Shown here: piece by piece, positions 25,059 through 33,686 of the stretch | Layout: every line of letters starts with the position of its first letter | How positions within the stretch are numbered: the stretch's first letter is position 1 | Source of the DNA: Amycolatopsis coloradensis | Lineage (GTDB): Bacteria > Actinomycetota > Actinomycetes > Mycobacteriales > Pseudonocardiaceae | Assembly: GCF_037997115.1 (NCBI RefSeq) | Contig: NZ_CP150484.1 | Span: 1,565,014 to 1,629,013, forward strand | Direction: 5' to 3' | Length of the DNA stretch: 64,000 bases | Notes under the pieces: model-generated | Database searches by the model: none | The model's input: the letters and a program-made list of their open reading frames with translations, nothing else | Told to the model about the DNA's origin: nothing | Program-made: the position numbers and the translations under genes

Positions 25059-25862
25059 ATGGCTCTGAGCCGCCGCCAGCGACGTTCGGCCTTCCGGACC
25101 GGGCAGTACGTCCTGCTGCTGGTGATCGTCATCGTGCTCGCGCTGCTGGCCGACTGGAGCCGGATCGGCAAGGCGTTCTTCGATCTCGAAGTCGCCGCCA
25201 AGCAGTTCCCGGACGTCATCACCGTCGCACTGAAGAACACCATCGTCTTCACCGCGCTGGGTTTCGCGCTCGGCCTCGGGATGGGCCTGCTGCTCGCCCT
25301 GATGAGACTTTCCTCGGTCGGCCCGTACCGCTGGTTCGCGCGCGGGTACATCGAGTTCTTCCGCGGTCTGCCCGCACTGCTGATCTTCCTCGCGGTCGGC
25401 ATCGGCGTGCCGACGGCGTTCGACACGACCCTGCCGCGCAACGTCGCGATCATGCTGGCGCTGGGCATCGTGTCGTCCGCCTACATGGCGGAAACCATCC
25501 GCGCCGGGATCCAGGCGGTGCCGCGCGGGCAGGTCGAGGCCGCGCGTTCGCTCGGCATGTCGCCGGCCCGCACGATGATCACCGTCGTGATCCCGCAGGC
25601 GTTCCGGATCATCCTGCCGCCGCTGGCCAACGAGCTGATCATGCTGACGAAGGACTCGTCGCTGGCGTTCCTGCTCGGCACCACCCCGGCGCAGCAGGAA
25701 CTCGCGCAGTTCAGCCGTCAGGCGCTGCTGGAGGCCAAGGGCCTGACCCCGATCGTCGTCGCCGGTCTGTGCTACCTGGTCATCACCATTCCGCTGTCGA
25801 TCCTGCAGCAGCGGCTAGAGAAGAAATACGGAGCCGGAGTGCCCGGCGGAGGAACGGTATGA
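25059..25862 (+). CDS. Amino-acid ABC transporter permease (HisM/GlnP family)
   Basis: A 267-residue polar amino-acid permease. Three or more transmembrane stretches are visible, beginning with [17 protein letters not shown]. The HEAT/His-Glu-Arg-type region [22 protein letters not shown] and the ATPase-contacting EAA loop [29 protein letters not shown] are present. ATG at 25059 has GAGGAGAG upstream. The stop overlaps the ATPase start by 4 nt. Confidence 0.9.
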   Translation: MALSRRQRRSAFRTGQYVLLLVIVIVLALLADWSRIGKAFFDLEVAAKQFPDVITVALKNTIVFTALGFALGLGMGLLLALMRLSSVGPYRWFARGYIEFFRGLPALLIFLAVGIGVPTAFDTTLPRNVAIMLALGIVSSAYMAETIRAGIQAVPRGQVEAARSLGMSPARTMITVVIPQAFRIILPPLANELIMLTKDSSLAFLLGTTPAQQELAQFSRQALLEAKGLTPIVVAGLCYLVITIPLSILQQRLEKKYGAGVPGGGTV

Positions 25863-26614
25863 GCACCCAGACGATCGTCGAGGTTTCGGGACTGCACAAG
25901 GCGTTCGGCGAACTCGAAGTGCTCAAGGGCATCGACCTGCACGTCGAGCGCGGCCAGGTCGTCTGCATCATCGGCCCGTCGGGCTCGGGCAAGTCGACGC
26001 TGCTGCGCTGCGTCAACCTCCTCGAGGAACCGCAGCAGGGCAAGATCGTGGTCAACGGCAGTGAGATCACCGATCCGGACGTCGACATCGACGGCGCCCG
26101 CACGAAGATCGGCATGGTCTTCCAGTCGTTCAACCTCTTCTCGCACCTGAGCGTGCTCGAAAACCTCACCGTCGCGCAGCGCAAGGTGCTGAAGCGCGGC
26201 AAAGACGAGGCGGAGCGCATCGCACGGGAAAACCTCGCGAAGGTCGGGCTGGCGGAGAAGGAGTCTTCGCTGCCGACGCAGCTTTCCGGCGGGCAGCAGC
26301 AGCGCGTCGCGATCGCCAGGGCGCTGTCGATGAACCCGGACGTCATGCTGTTCGACGAACCGACGTCCGCGCTCGACCCCGAACTGGTCGGTGACGTCCT
26401 CGCGGTCATGCGGCAGCTCGCGCAGGAGGGCATGACGATGCTCGTCGTCACGCACGAGATGCAGTTCGCCCGCGAGGTGGCCGACATCGTGCTGTTCATG
26501 GACGGCGGTGTGGTCGTCGAGCAGGGTTCGCCGGACCAGGTGATCGGGGACCCGCAGGAGGAACGCACGAAGACGTTCCTCTCGCGGGTCCTGAACCCGA
26601 ACCACCAGGGCTAG
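25859..26614 (+). CDS. Amino-acid ABC transporter ATP-binding protein (GlnQ/GluA type)
   Basis: ATPase that powers the importer. In 251 residues: Walker [11 protein letters not shown]-loop [11 protein letters not shown] signature [15 protein letters not shown], Walker [13 protein letters not shown] and the H-loop THEM. The operon is binding protein–permease–ATPase with only one permease gene, so the permease is presumably a homodimer. The last 4 nt overlap the convergent EspG-like gene. Confidence 0.93.
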   Translation: MSTQTIVEVSGLHKAFGELEVLKGIDLHVERGQVVCIIGPSGSGKSTLLRCVNLLEEPQQGKIVVNGSEITDPDVDIDGARTKIGMVFQSFNLFSHLSVLENLTVAQRKVLKRGKDEAERIARENLAKVGLAEKESSLPTQLSGGQQQRVAIARALSMNPDVMLFDEPTSALDPELVGDVLAVMRQLAQEGMTMLVVTHEMQFAREVADIVLFMDGGVVVEQGSPDQVIGDPQEERTKTFLSRVLNPNHQG

Positions 26615-27354
26615 CGTCCCCGCAGCTGCGACTCCAGCTGGACGACCTTCGCGACGATTTCGTGCGGCCCGGCGCCCATGAGGCTCACCCAGCCCTTGGC
26701 GTCCGGGCCGAACACGACGCGGCCCTGTTCGGTGTCCATCCAGCCCGGTGGTCTTTCGACGCGTTTCCGGTTGCCGCCACCGTCACGGATGGCGACGTAA
26801 AGCCTGCCGAAGAAGGTGTGCGGCGACCGGATCCACTGGAGGATCTTCTTCGCGTCACGGATGCTCGGGCCGGTGCCGGTCAGCATTTCGCCCTTCATCA
26901 GGACCTGCAGATCGTCTTCCGAACAGTTCAAAGACGGCGTGCGCGCGGCGGGAGCCTCGGGGAGCAGGCCGGTGAAATCCTGCGCCAGTGTGTCCGGCCG
27001 CGTCGGCGTCAGGTAGACGACTTTGTCGACCAAGACCACCGTGACCGCTTCCCGGCCACTCCCCGCGGCGCGCACGGTCCGCTCACGCCCTTCGGACTTC
27101 ACCCACGAGTAGTACTCCACCGCGGGCCGCTGCAGAAATCGCAGCGTGTCGAGGAATTCGTCGTCGATCCGGCCACGGGTGAGCAGACCCTGTCTGTCCA
27201 ATTCGGACTGCGCGGTGGCCGCGAGCTCGCGACGTTCCTCGGGCAGGTACCACTGCGCGCCGCGGACGAGCGTCGGATGGATGTCGCCGAGATTGTGTTG
27301 GTCCAGCAGGGTTTCGTAGGTCTGAAGCGTCAGCTCGACGGGTTTCCGCAGCAC
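26611..27354 (-). CDS. ESX secretion-associated protein EspG family
   Basis: EspG proteins are cytosolic chaperones that bind PE–PPE dimers and keep type VII secretion substrates soluble. The 247-residue product opens with [24 protein letters not shown], contains the [28 protein letters not shown] strand region and ends [21 protein letters not shown], all typical of the family. GTG start at 27354, 2 bp after the PPE-like stop on the same strand. Position beside PPE-like and PE-like genes supports the call. Confidence 0.85.
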   Translation of the reverse strand: MLRKPVELTLQTYETLLDQHNLGDIHPTLVRGAQWYLPEERRELAATAQSELDRQGLLTRGRIDDEFLDTLRFLQRPAVEYYSWVKSEGRERTVRAAGSGREAVTVVLVDKVVYLTPTRPDTLAQDFTGLLPEAPAARTPSLNCSEDDLQVLMKGEMLTGTGPSIRDAKKILQWIRSPHTFFGRLYVAIRDGGGNRKRVERPPGWMDTEQGRVVFGPDAKGWVSLMGAGPHEIVAKVVQLESQLRGR

Positions 27355-27356
27355 GA

Positions 27357-28565
27357 TTACGCGCCGATCACCGGAGGAACCGGCTTGTCCCCGTCGTAGC
27401 CGCCGAAGAGCGAGTCGCCGTCCTCTTCCTGCAGCGTGATCTTGCGCTGGTGCTCTTCGTCCTCGCCGCCCTTGCCCTTGCCGGCACCGGCGCCCATCCC
27501 GCCGCCGCCCATGCCAGGCGCTCCGGGGCGTCCCGCGGCCGCGGGTCCTCCCGCCGGTGTACCGCGCATCGCGCCTTCACCGGGCATACCGGCGCCGACG
27601 CCGCGACCAGGCCCCATGCTCCCCGGCCCGCCCGTCGAGCCACCCGGCCCGAACCCGCCACCGGGCCCGAAGCCGCCGCTGAACCCGCCCGATCCCGGCC
27701 CGAATCCGCTGCCGCCACCAGGTCCGCCGGTGCCTGGCCCACCCGGTCCGAAGTTGGGCGGCGGGAAGTTGCCAGGGCGCCCCTGCACCCGGTCATCCGT
27801 CCTGGACAACTTGGTCCGATCGTTCGGCTGCGGCGAAGGCAGCGGCCGCGGCATCTGCGGAACCCTCGGCGCCGGTGGGACCTGAGGCGGCCTCGGCGCC
27901 TGGTAACCCTCGGCACCCGGAGGAGCGCTGTAGGAACTCGGCCCGCCGGTGTACCCACCGGGACCACCGTGCCGCCCGGAGTCGCCGGGTCCGCCGCTGA
28001 ACCCGCTGACCTTGGTCTGACCGGGATCGATCGGATCCGGCGTGATCGGCCCCGAGGAAACGTTCGGATCATGCGCGGCCGGATAGACCGGCGCGAGCGA
28101 CTGCTGCCGCGGCTGGGTGCTCTGGTAGTACGGCTCGTAAACCTCGACGTTGTGCTTGGTGTCCGCGTCGAACTTCGCCGCCGCGATCTCGTCGTCACTC
28201 GCGCCGATGGACAGGACGTCCTCGGGCCCGCTGTCCCCCGCGCGCTCCTTCTCGACCGGACGGACGTTGCCGCGCGTGTAATGGAAAGAGGCGTTCTGGT
28301 CGAACATCGACTGACGAGCTCGGTCCATGTTCTCGCCCGCGATCTTGGAGGTCGCGATGAGCGGGGCGAGGCCTGCTGTTCCGGAGTCGGCTGCCTTGCC
28401 CTTCCAGAAGGTGCTGAGCGCGCTCTGGCTGTTCTCCATCGCCTTGCTGATGTCCTCGTGGATCACCAACAGTTTGTGCGAAGCGACCTGAGCTCGGTCG
28501 AGGGTTTCTGTCGTTGCGGGGTTGGCGTTGAGCTTGGTGAAGATCTCCCAGCCGCTATAGGTCAT
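27357..28565 (-). CDS. PPE-like ESX substrate with Gly/Pro-rich tail
   Basis: A 402-residue protein whose first 170 or so residues are helical and carry a WxG-type turn (STFWKGKAADSGTAG), as in PPE/WXG-superfamily secreted proteins. A long Gly/Pro/Met-rich low-complexity region (residues about 180–370) follows, ending in a charged tail QRKITLQEEDGDSLFGGYDGDKPV. The last part may be the secretion-linked acidic tail. It lies between a DUF3558 lipoprotein gene and espG, a common arrangement in Pseudonocardiaceae. Its exact role in secretion is unknown. Confidence 0.75.
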   Translation of the reverse strand: MTYSGWEIFTKLNANPATTETLDRAQVASHKLLVIHEDISKAMENSQSALSTFWKGKAADSGTAGLAPLIATSKIAGENMDRARQSMFDQNASFHYTRGNVRPVEKERAGDSGPEDVLSIGASDDEIAAAKFDADTKHNVEVYEPYYQSTQPRQQSLAPVYPAAHDPNVSSGPITPDPIDPGQTKVSGFSGGPGDSGRHGGPGGYTGGPSSYSAPPGAEGYQAPRPPQVPPAPRVPQMPRPLPSPQPNDRTKLSRTDDRVQGRPGNFPPPNFGPGGPGTGGPGGGSGFGPGSGGFSGGFGPGGGFGPGGSTGGPGSMGPGRGVGAGMPGEGAMRGTPAGGPAAAGRPGAPGMGGGGMGAGAGKGKGGEDEEHQRKITLQEEDGDSLFGGYDGDKPVPPVIGA

Positions 28566-28568
28566 CGC

Positions 28569-29174
28569 CTACGCCCCTTTGAGGTTCTTGATCGCCGCGG
28601 CGGCCACCTTGGTGGCCAAGCCGCACGGATCTGAATAGAAGGGGTGGCTTGAAGACAAAAGCGGGATGACGGTGTAGGCGAGGTCGTCTCGAACACCGAC
28701 GGCGAGAGTGCAGGTCCCCTTGCCTTCGCCTCCGTTGGCGTAGATGACGGCCGGGTAGCCGTCGACCGGGGCGACCGGTTTGAACGTGGTCAGCCCACCA
28801 GCCGCGTTCTGTGCGTACAGCGAACTCAGACCGTCTTTGTTGCCGGTGGTGAGCCCGCCGCTGAGGGTGTTCGGCGATTCCTGGAAGACCCACGCGCATG
28901 CGTTGCCCATGGACAGTTGTTCGGTCCCGAAACGCTTGATCTTGCCGCCGATGGACTCGATCTCCGTGGTGGGGATCGTGCTACACGGGTCTGACTCCGC
29001 CTTCGCAGTATCGGCGATGGGGTTCTTCACCGCCGGAGCTCCGTTGGACGGAAGCGCTGCGGACGAGGGTGCACTCGTTGGCGTGGGAGTGCCGGTCTTC
29101 TGATCGCTGCAGCCACCAAGAAGCGCCACCGATGCGAGTGCGGAGATGGCCATGAGTGTGGTGGTGGGTCGCAT
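28569..29174 (-). CDS. DUF3558-family lipoprotein
   Basis: A 201-residue predicted lipoprotein: signal ending LLGGC, a Ser/Thr/Pro linker, then a DUF3558-type domain with paired cysteines (DPCSTIPTTEIESIGG, MGNACAWVFQE, GTCTLAVGV, SDPCGLATKVAAAAIKNL). Such lipoproteins often accompany ESX substrate genes in actinobacteria, but their function is not known. The ATG at 29174 shares a base with the previous stop (TGATG). Confidence 0.82.
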   Translation of the reverse strand: MRPTTTLMAISALASVALLGGCSDQKTGTPTPTSAPSSAALPSNGAPAVKNPIADTAKAESDPCSTIPTTEIESIGGKIKRFGTEQLSMGNACAWVFQESPNTLSGGLTTGNKDGLSSLYAQNAAGGLTTFKPVAPVDGYPAVIYANGGEGKGTCTLAVGVRDDLAYTVIPLLSSSHPFYSDPCGLATKVAAAAIKNLKGA

Positions 29175-29668
29175 CAGCTGACCTTTCCAATCTGGCGGAG
29201 GGCGTCGATCGCCGCCTGGTCTTGCTCTTGGTAAGCAGTCCGGATTTTTCGCAAGGTTTCGAGATACGAAATGGTGTACTGGCGAGCGCCCTCAAGGAAC
29301 GTTTGGTAGGCCGCTCCCGAGTTGACCGCCGCTTGGGTATAGCCCTGACTGCCTACCTCGTCGCCGGGCGGTTTGATCTGCGTCAGCCAGCTGGCTTCGG
29401 TCTTCGCTCGGGTGAAGTTGTTCTCGAGGCAGTCTTCGAGGGACTTGATCACGACGTCCATGGCGGCAGGATCGAACTCCCAGCCACCGTTCGCCGAGGC
29501 GGCCGCGAAGTCGGCCTTCGCCTGACCGCTGCCCAGCTCGCCGTAGTTCGGCGGCGGAGGCGCCGCCGCGGCGCCCTGAATCAAACCTGAGCCCTGCGGC
29601 GGTGCTTGCGGCCCTGGTCCGTTGATCTGGTCGTAGACCCCTTGAGGGCCGCGTCCCGGTCCTGTCAT
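29174..29668 (-). CDS. PE/WXG100-like small helical protein
   Basis: A 164-residue protein with a Pro/Gly-rich N terminus (residues 1–45) and a helical part GWEFDPAAMDVVIKSLEDCLENNFTRAKTEASWLTQI...YQTFLEGARQYTISYLETLRKIRTAYQEQDQAAIDALRQIG. It is probably the partner of the PPE-like protein two genes downstream. Its C-terminal helix-rich region resembles other Pseudonocardiaceae ESX-linked proteins; no strict WxG is seen. ATG at 29668 has GGGAGG six bases upstream. First gene of the four-gene ESX-associated operon. Confidence 0.65.
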   Translation of the reverse strand: MTGPGRGPQGVYDQINGPGPQAPPQGSGLIQGAAAAPPPPNYGELGSGQAKADFAAASANGGWEFDPAAMDVVIKSLEDCLENNFTRAKTEASWLTQIKPPGDEVGSQGYTQAAVNSGAAYQTFLEGARQYTISYLETLRKIRTAYQEQDQAAIDALRQIGKVS

Positions 29669-30119
29669 GACGTGCCTCCCCGCACGGGTCGCGATGGGGC
29701 CGCGACCTACCCGTAGTTCCTCGATGACTCCAAGCGGTGACGATAGCAGCAGGTAAACCGTTGATCAGCACCTTCGGAGAAGATCACCATCGAAAGATGG
29801 GATGGTCGGCGTGATTTGTCTTGAACGACGGTTTCCTGAGCGGGACGCATTGAGGTTCTCGATCGCAGCCGTGGGTACGACCTGCGCATAGCGACCACTG
29901 ACTCCGGTGAGTGACCGTAGCAGCGAACCGCCGCCCCGGCGGCGAATCCGGTCAAGATCACTGCGGCGGACGCAAACGACCTGTTCCAGCACCCGAGGCG
30001 GCCGTTCTGCCGTCGCAGGCACGTGGCAGCTTCCGGTCTACTGCCCTGGGCCACTTGCGAATCCCATGCGTGATCGGCTTCGCTGGTGCCCGAGGAACGA
30101 CGGGGGAGGGAACGAAACG
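29669..30119. other. Divergent intergenic region
   Basis: About 450 bp without a convincing gene. It must contain promoters for the ESX-associated operon and the beta-helix protein gene. Two similar stretches, around 29727–29760 (CTCCAAGCGGTGACGATAGC) and 29896–29931 (CTCCGGTGAGTGACCGTAGC), form an imperfect direct repeat about 170 bp apart and may be binding sites. Nothing else stands out. Confidence 0.45.
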
Positions 30120-32465
30120 ATGCCGGGTTTTCGGCGCAACAACGGGCCGCGCGATCCGGGGGAAGGCGACCAGAACGGCGACACGTCGCTGCCGCCGCTC
30201 GACCCGTTCGATCCGAACCCCGACAAGCGGTACGAGGTTCCGGCGTCCGAGCTGATGAAGCCGGGCTCGACGGGGCTGCTCCGCTGGCGTCGCCAGGCGA
30301 CCAACGCGCCGATCGTGCAGGTCGAAGACGCGTACATCACCGGCACGCTCGATCTGCGCGCGGCCGACATCAAGTATCTGTTCCGGTTCGAGCGGTGCCG
30401 GTTCGAGCATCCGCCGGACGTCCGCGAGGCGCATCTGCTCGGGCTCGTGTTCCGCAAATGCTGGCTGCCCGGGCTCAAGGCGCGCAACCTCCGCACCCGC
30501 AACGACGTCCGCCTCATCCGCAGTGTCGTGCACGTCGACGCCGAGCACGAGATCGAGGAGACCACGGTCCAGCGCGGCGACGATCGCGAGCGCGGGATGC
30601 CGAACGCGGCGGTCAACCTGACCGACGCGGTCATCGAGGGCTCCGTCGTGCTGACCCGCACGGTGATCACGCATCCGCGCGGCAAGGCGATCCAGGCCGA
30701 CCGGGTCAACATCGTCGGCGCGTTGCTGGCGTATCGGTTGGTGGCCAACGGAGAAGTCCGCATCCCGGGGATGCGCGCCGGCGGTAACGTCAACTTCTCC
30801 GGCGCGACGCTGAACAACCGGGACGGGTTCGCGCTCAACGGGAACGGGATCCACATCGGCGGCAGCCTGTTGTGCGAGGTGGACAACTACGGGCCCGCCG
30901 CCCAGCGGAAACGCTTCTCCGCCAGTGGGATCATGTTCCTGCCGAGCGCCACTGTGGACAGTGACATCATTTTGCGCGAGGCAAGGCTTTCGGTGAACCA
31001 GGCCGGGCCGATCGTCGTCGACGCGTGGAAGTCGAACGATCCGTACATCGATCCGCGGCCGGCGCTGGTCGCGGATCGCTCGACGGTCAAGGGGAACCTC
31101 GAGCTGAGCGACGGGATGCAGGCGACCGGGACGCTGCGGATGGTCAACGCCCGGATCGGCGGGTCGCTGCGGCTGGCCGGCGCCGAGGTCCAGGTCGTCC
31201 GCGGGCAGACCATTCCCTACTACGACCGCGCGATCCACCTCGACGGGACCACCATCGGCGGCGATCTGGAGGCGACGAGCCTGCGGGTGCCGTCCGGGCA
31301 GTTGCGCATGGCCGACATCACCGTCGGCGGCAACGTGCTGGCGTGGAACTCGATGTTCCTCCACCCGCGCCGCGACGTCTTTTCCGCGCGACGCGCGAAG
31401 GTCGCGGGCAACTTCCAGCTCACCGACGCGACCGTTCAGGGCACCCTGCGGCTGCAGGGCGCCGAGATCGGCGGCAGCGTGAACCTCTTCGGCACGAGCC
31501 TGACCGAGCCAGGCGCGCGCACGCGCACCAGTTACTCGCTGGACGTCCGCACCGCGCGGATCGGCCGGGACCTGATCCTCACCGAGAACAAGGAACGCCC
31601 GTTCGTCGCGCAGGGCGGGGTCAACCTCGACGGCGCACAGGTCGCGCGGCGCGTCGACTTCCGCGGCGCGCGACTGGGTTCCCTGCCACAGCACGGGATC
31701 GCGCTCGACGGCAGTGATGTCTCGGCCGACGAATTCCTGCTCACGCCCGGCGCTCCGCCGGACGGCCGGATCGTGCTGCGGCGCGCGCATTGCGGGACGC
31801 TGGGCGACAACGAGGCGTTCTGGGCGTCGGCGAGCGGGATCGAGCTGGAGGATTTCCGTTACGACGCACTGCAAGAGGACATCGCGCTCGACGACGACCG
31901 GGCGATCGACCATCGGATCGCCTTGCTGCGCAAGGCGATGGACGGTTACCGCCCGGGGCCCTACGACCAGTTGGCGGCGACGCTGCGCGCGTCCGGTAAT
32001 GAAGAGCACGCGTCCACGGTGCTGCTGAAGAAACAGCAGTTCCGGTACGAGGCACTCGCGAAGGGCTTCAAGTTCTTCGGACCCGGCGTGCACGTGTGGA
32101 GCTGGTTGCAGCGGTCGATGGTCGGCTACGGCTTCCGTCCGGTGCGCGCGCTCGGCTGGCTGCTGACGCTGCTCGTGCTGGGGAGTCTGTGGTTCGGGCT
32201 CGGCGTCGACGACTGCATCACGAACCCCAAGCTCACGGTGAGCGGGCCGCGGTGCCTGGTCAACCAGGACGACACCGGGCTGCAGTGGAACCCGGTGCTG
32301 TACACGATCGACCTCCTGGTCCCGATCGTCGACTTCGGCAACAAGTCGCGCTGGTACATGCACGGCATGGACAACTGGGTCGCGGCCGGGTTCACCGCCT
32401 CGGGCTGGGTGCTGGCGACGACGGTGGCGGCCGGCATAAGCCGGATGCTCCGCCGCGACAACTGA
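30120..32465 (+). CDS. Large membrane-anchored beta-helix repeat protein
   Basis: I do not recognise a function. The 781-residue protein begins with an acidic Pro-rich stretch, then about 500 residues of short repeats with the rhythm of pentapeptide-like or parallel beta-helix rungs (examples: GSVVLTRTVI, GNVNFSGATL, GGSLRLAGAEV, GNLELSDG, GGDLEATSLRV, GTLRLQGAEIGGSVNL, RVDFRGARLG). A helical region and two or three transmembrane segments (WLLTLLVLGSLWFGLGV; LYTIDLLVPIVDFG; ASGWVLATTVAAGI) close it. ATG at 30120 has GGGAGGG nine bases upstream. Streptomyces relatives are labelled membrane-associated oxidoreductase, without visible support here. Confidence 0.7.
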   Translation: MPGFRRNNGPRDPGEGDQNGDTSLPPLDPFDPNPDKRYEVPASELMKPGSTGLLRWRRQATNAPIVQVEDAYITGTLDLRAADIKYLFRFERCRFEHPPDVREAHLLGLVFRKCWLPGLKARNLRTRNDVRLIRSVVHVDAEHEIEETTVQRGDDRERGMPNAAVNLTDAVIEGSVVLTRTVITHPRGKAIQADRVNIVGALLAYRLVANGEVRIPGMRAGGNVNFSGATLNNRDGFALNGNGIHIGGSLLCEVDNYGPAAQRKRFSASGIMFLPSATVDSDIILREARLSVNQAGPIVVDAWKSNDPYIDPRPALVADRSTVKGNLELSDGMQATGTLRMVNARIGGSLRLAGAEVQVVRGQTIPYYDRAIHLDGTTIGGDLEATSLRVPSGQLRMADITVGGNVLAWNSMFLHPRRDVFSARRAKVAGNFQLTDATVQGTLRLQGAEIGGSVNLFGTSLTEPGARTRTSYSLDVRTARIGRDLILTENKERPFVAQGGVNLDGAQVARRVDFRGARLGSLPQHGIALDGSDVSADEFLLTPGAPPDGRIVLRRAHCGTLGDNEAFWASASGIELEDFRYDALQEDIALDDDRAIDHRIALLRKAMDGYRPGPYDQLAATLRASGNEEHASTVLLKKQQFRYEALAKGFKFFGPGVHVWSWLQRSMVGYGFRPVRALGWLLTLLVLGSLWFGLGVDDCITNPKLTVSGPRCLVNQDDTGLQWNPVLYTIDLLVPIVDFGNKSRWYMHGMDNWVAAGFTASGWVLATTVAAGISRMLRRDN

Positions 32466-32486
32466 GGGTATTTCACATACCCTCAG
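32462..32486 (+). terminator. Hairpin overlapping the stop codon of the beta-helix gene
   Basis: Perfect 10-bp stem CTGAGGGTAT / ATACCCTCAG with a TTCAC loop. The stop codon TGA (32463–32465) lies in the left arm. The right arm overlaps a second, mutually exclusive inverted repeat that reaches the next gene's ribosome site. Confidence 0.7.
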
Positions 32487-32500
32487 TACGGAGGTATGTG
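32474..32500. promoter_or_regulatory. Inverted repeat across the ribosome site of the SRPBCC gene
   Basis: CACATACC (32474–32481) and GGTATGTG (32493–32500) are a perfect 8-bp inverted repeat with an 11-nt spacer that contains part of the GGAGG ribosome site and abuts the ATG at 32501. It competes with the hairpin at 32462–32486. It may be an operator for a repressor dimer or an RNA switch. Confidence 0.55.
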
Positions 32501-32998
32501 ATGACGCAGCCCAGCGCCACCGGCAAGATCGCGATCGCCGCCCCGCCCGAGAAGGTGTACGCCCTGGTCAGCGACCCGGGCGCCCTCGCGGACATGGCCG
32601 AGGAGTACGAAGGGCACCGCTGGGTCGGTGCGGCGAAGGAGCCCGCCGTCGGCGCCAAGTTCCGCGGCCGCAACCGCCAGGGGTTCCGCCGCTGGAGCAC
32701 TCTCTCGACGATCACCGACGCCGACGAGGGCAAGCGGTTCGCGTTCGAGGTGACCACCGTCGCCGGTCTTCCCGTCGCGCGCTGGCAGTACGACATCGAG
32801 GCCTCGGGCGACGGCTGCGTGGCCGTCGAAAGCACGTGGGACCGGCGGCCGGGCTGGCTGCGCGGGCCGACGTCGCTGTTCACCGGGGTCTGGAAGCGGG
32901 ACGACGCCAACCGGGCGAACATCGCCGCGACGCTGGCCCGGCTGAAGGCCGCCGCCGAGTCCGTTCACTCCACGAACCGCGACCAGAACTCGACCTGA
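32501..32998 (+). CDS. SRPBCC-family (polyketide cyclase/START-like) protein
   Basis: A 165-residue START-fold ligand-binding protein: N-terminal TGKIAIAAPPEKVYALVSDPGALADMAEEYEG, middle GAKFRGRNRQGFRRWSTLSTITDADEGKRFAFEV and a C-terminal helix NRANIAATLARLKAAAE. The bound ligand is unknown. ATG at 32501 has GGAGG six bases upstream. Its 3' end overlaps the convergent SUKH-like gene by 34 nt, an unusually long antisense overlap. Confidence 0.85.
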   Translation: MTQPSATGKIAIAAPPEKVYALVSDPGALADMAEEYEGHRWVGAAKEPAVGAKFRGRNRQGFRRWSTLSTITDADEGKRFAFEVTTVAGLPVARWQYDIEASGDGCVAVESTWDRRPGWLRGPTSLFTGVWKRDDANRANIAATLARLKAAAESVHSTNRDQNST

Positions 32999-33534
32999 CG
33001 CGGCCCGCCGGACGGCGGCGGGCCCAAGGGCTCGCCACAGAAATCGTGCCGCAGGTATCCCCGCAGGTCGTAGCCGTAGTAGACGATGTCGGTCTGATAC
33101 ACCGACAGCACCGGATATCCCGTGCTCCCGGCGATTCCCGGCAGATACCGGTGCCCGCAGACGGGGACCAGCTGCGGGGCGAGCGCCAGATGCGAGCGGG
33201 CCCGCGAAAGCGCGTCGGCGAGGTCGATCGGGCGCATGCCCCAGTCCGGTAGCCAGAAGCCGTTGTGTTCGACGTCGTACAGCACCCCGTCGACCGGCCA
33301 GTCCAGGCGTTTCCGCAGCTGGTCGGGGTTGCCGCAGCGCCAGTCGGGCCAGCGGTCGCCGATCGGCACCCCGGCGGAGAGGAAGGTGCGGTGGTCGGCG
33401 GCGAACCGGAAGCCGAAGCGGGCTTCGACGTCGTCGAGCTCGGCCTCGCTCAACCCGGGACGCACGGGTTCGGCCAAGCTCGCCTGGAGGTCGTGTGCCT
33501 CCTCGATGGTGAAGGCGTGCTCAACAGTGGACAT
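32965..33534 (-). CDS. SMI1/KNR4 (SUKH)-like protein
   Basis: A 189-residue protein with the SUKH-type opening LSEAELDDVEARFGFRFAADHRTFLSAGVPIGDRWPDWR, where a partly disordered helix meets a strand, followed by WPVDGVLYDVEHNGFWLPDWG and a C-terminal beta region LVPVCGHRYLPG...PVLSVYQTDIVYYG. SUKH proteins are often immunity proteins to toxins, but single chromosomal members exist without a toxin and none is seen beside this gene. ATG at 33534. The gene end overlaps the SRPBCC gene on the other strand. Confidence 0.75.
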   Translation of the reverse strand: MSTVEHAFTIEEAHDLQASLAEPVRPGLSEAELDDVEARFGFRFAADHRTFLSAGVPIGDRWPDWRCGNPDQLRKRLDWPVDGVLYDVEHNGFWLPDWGMRPIDLADALSRARSHLALAPQLVPVCGHRYLPGIAGSTGYPVLSVYQTDIVYYGYDLRGYLRHDFCGEPLGPPPSGGPRQVEFWSRFVE

Positions 33535-33686
33535 GTGTTCGAGCCTAAGTTGCCCAACGCGAAGGCGCCTTCTCTTTTAACACCACTCCCTCGTCACCCA
33601 CATGGGCCTCCTCCCTCGGGGTGAGCTCGCCCTCTCAACGCCTGGACGTCGGAACAGCACGGCCGCGCGTGTAGTTCACTCATGTC

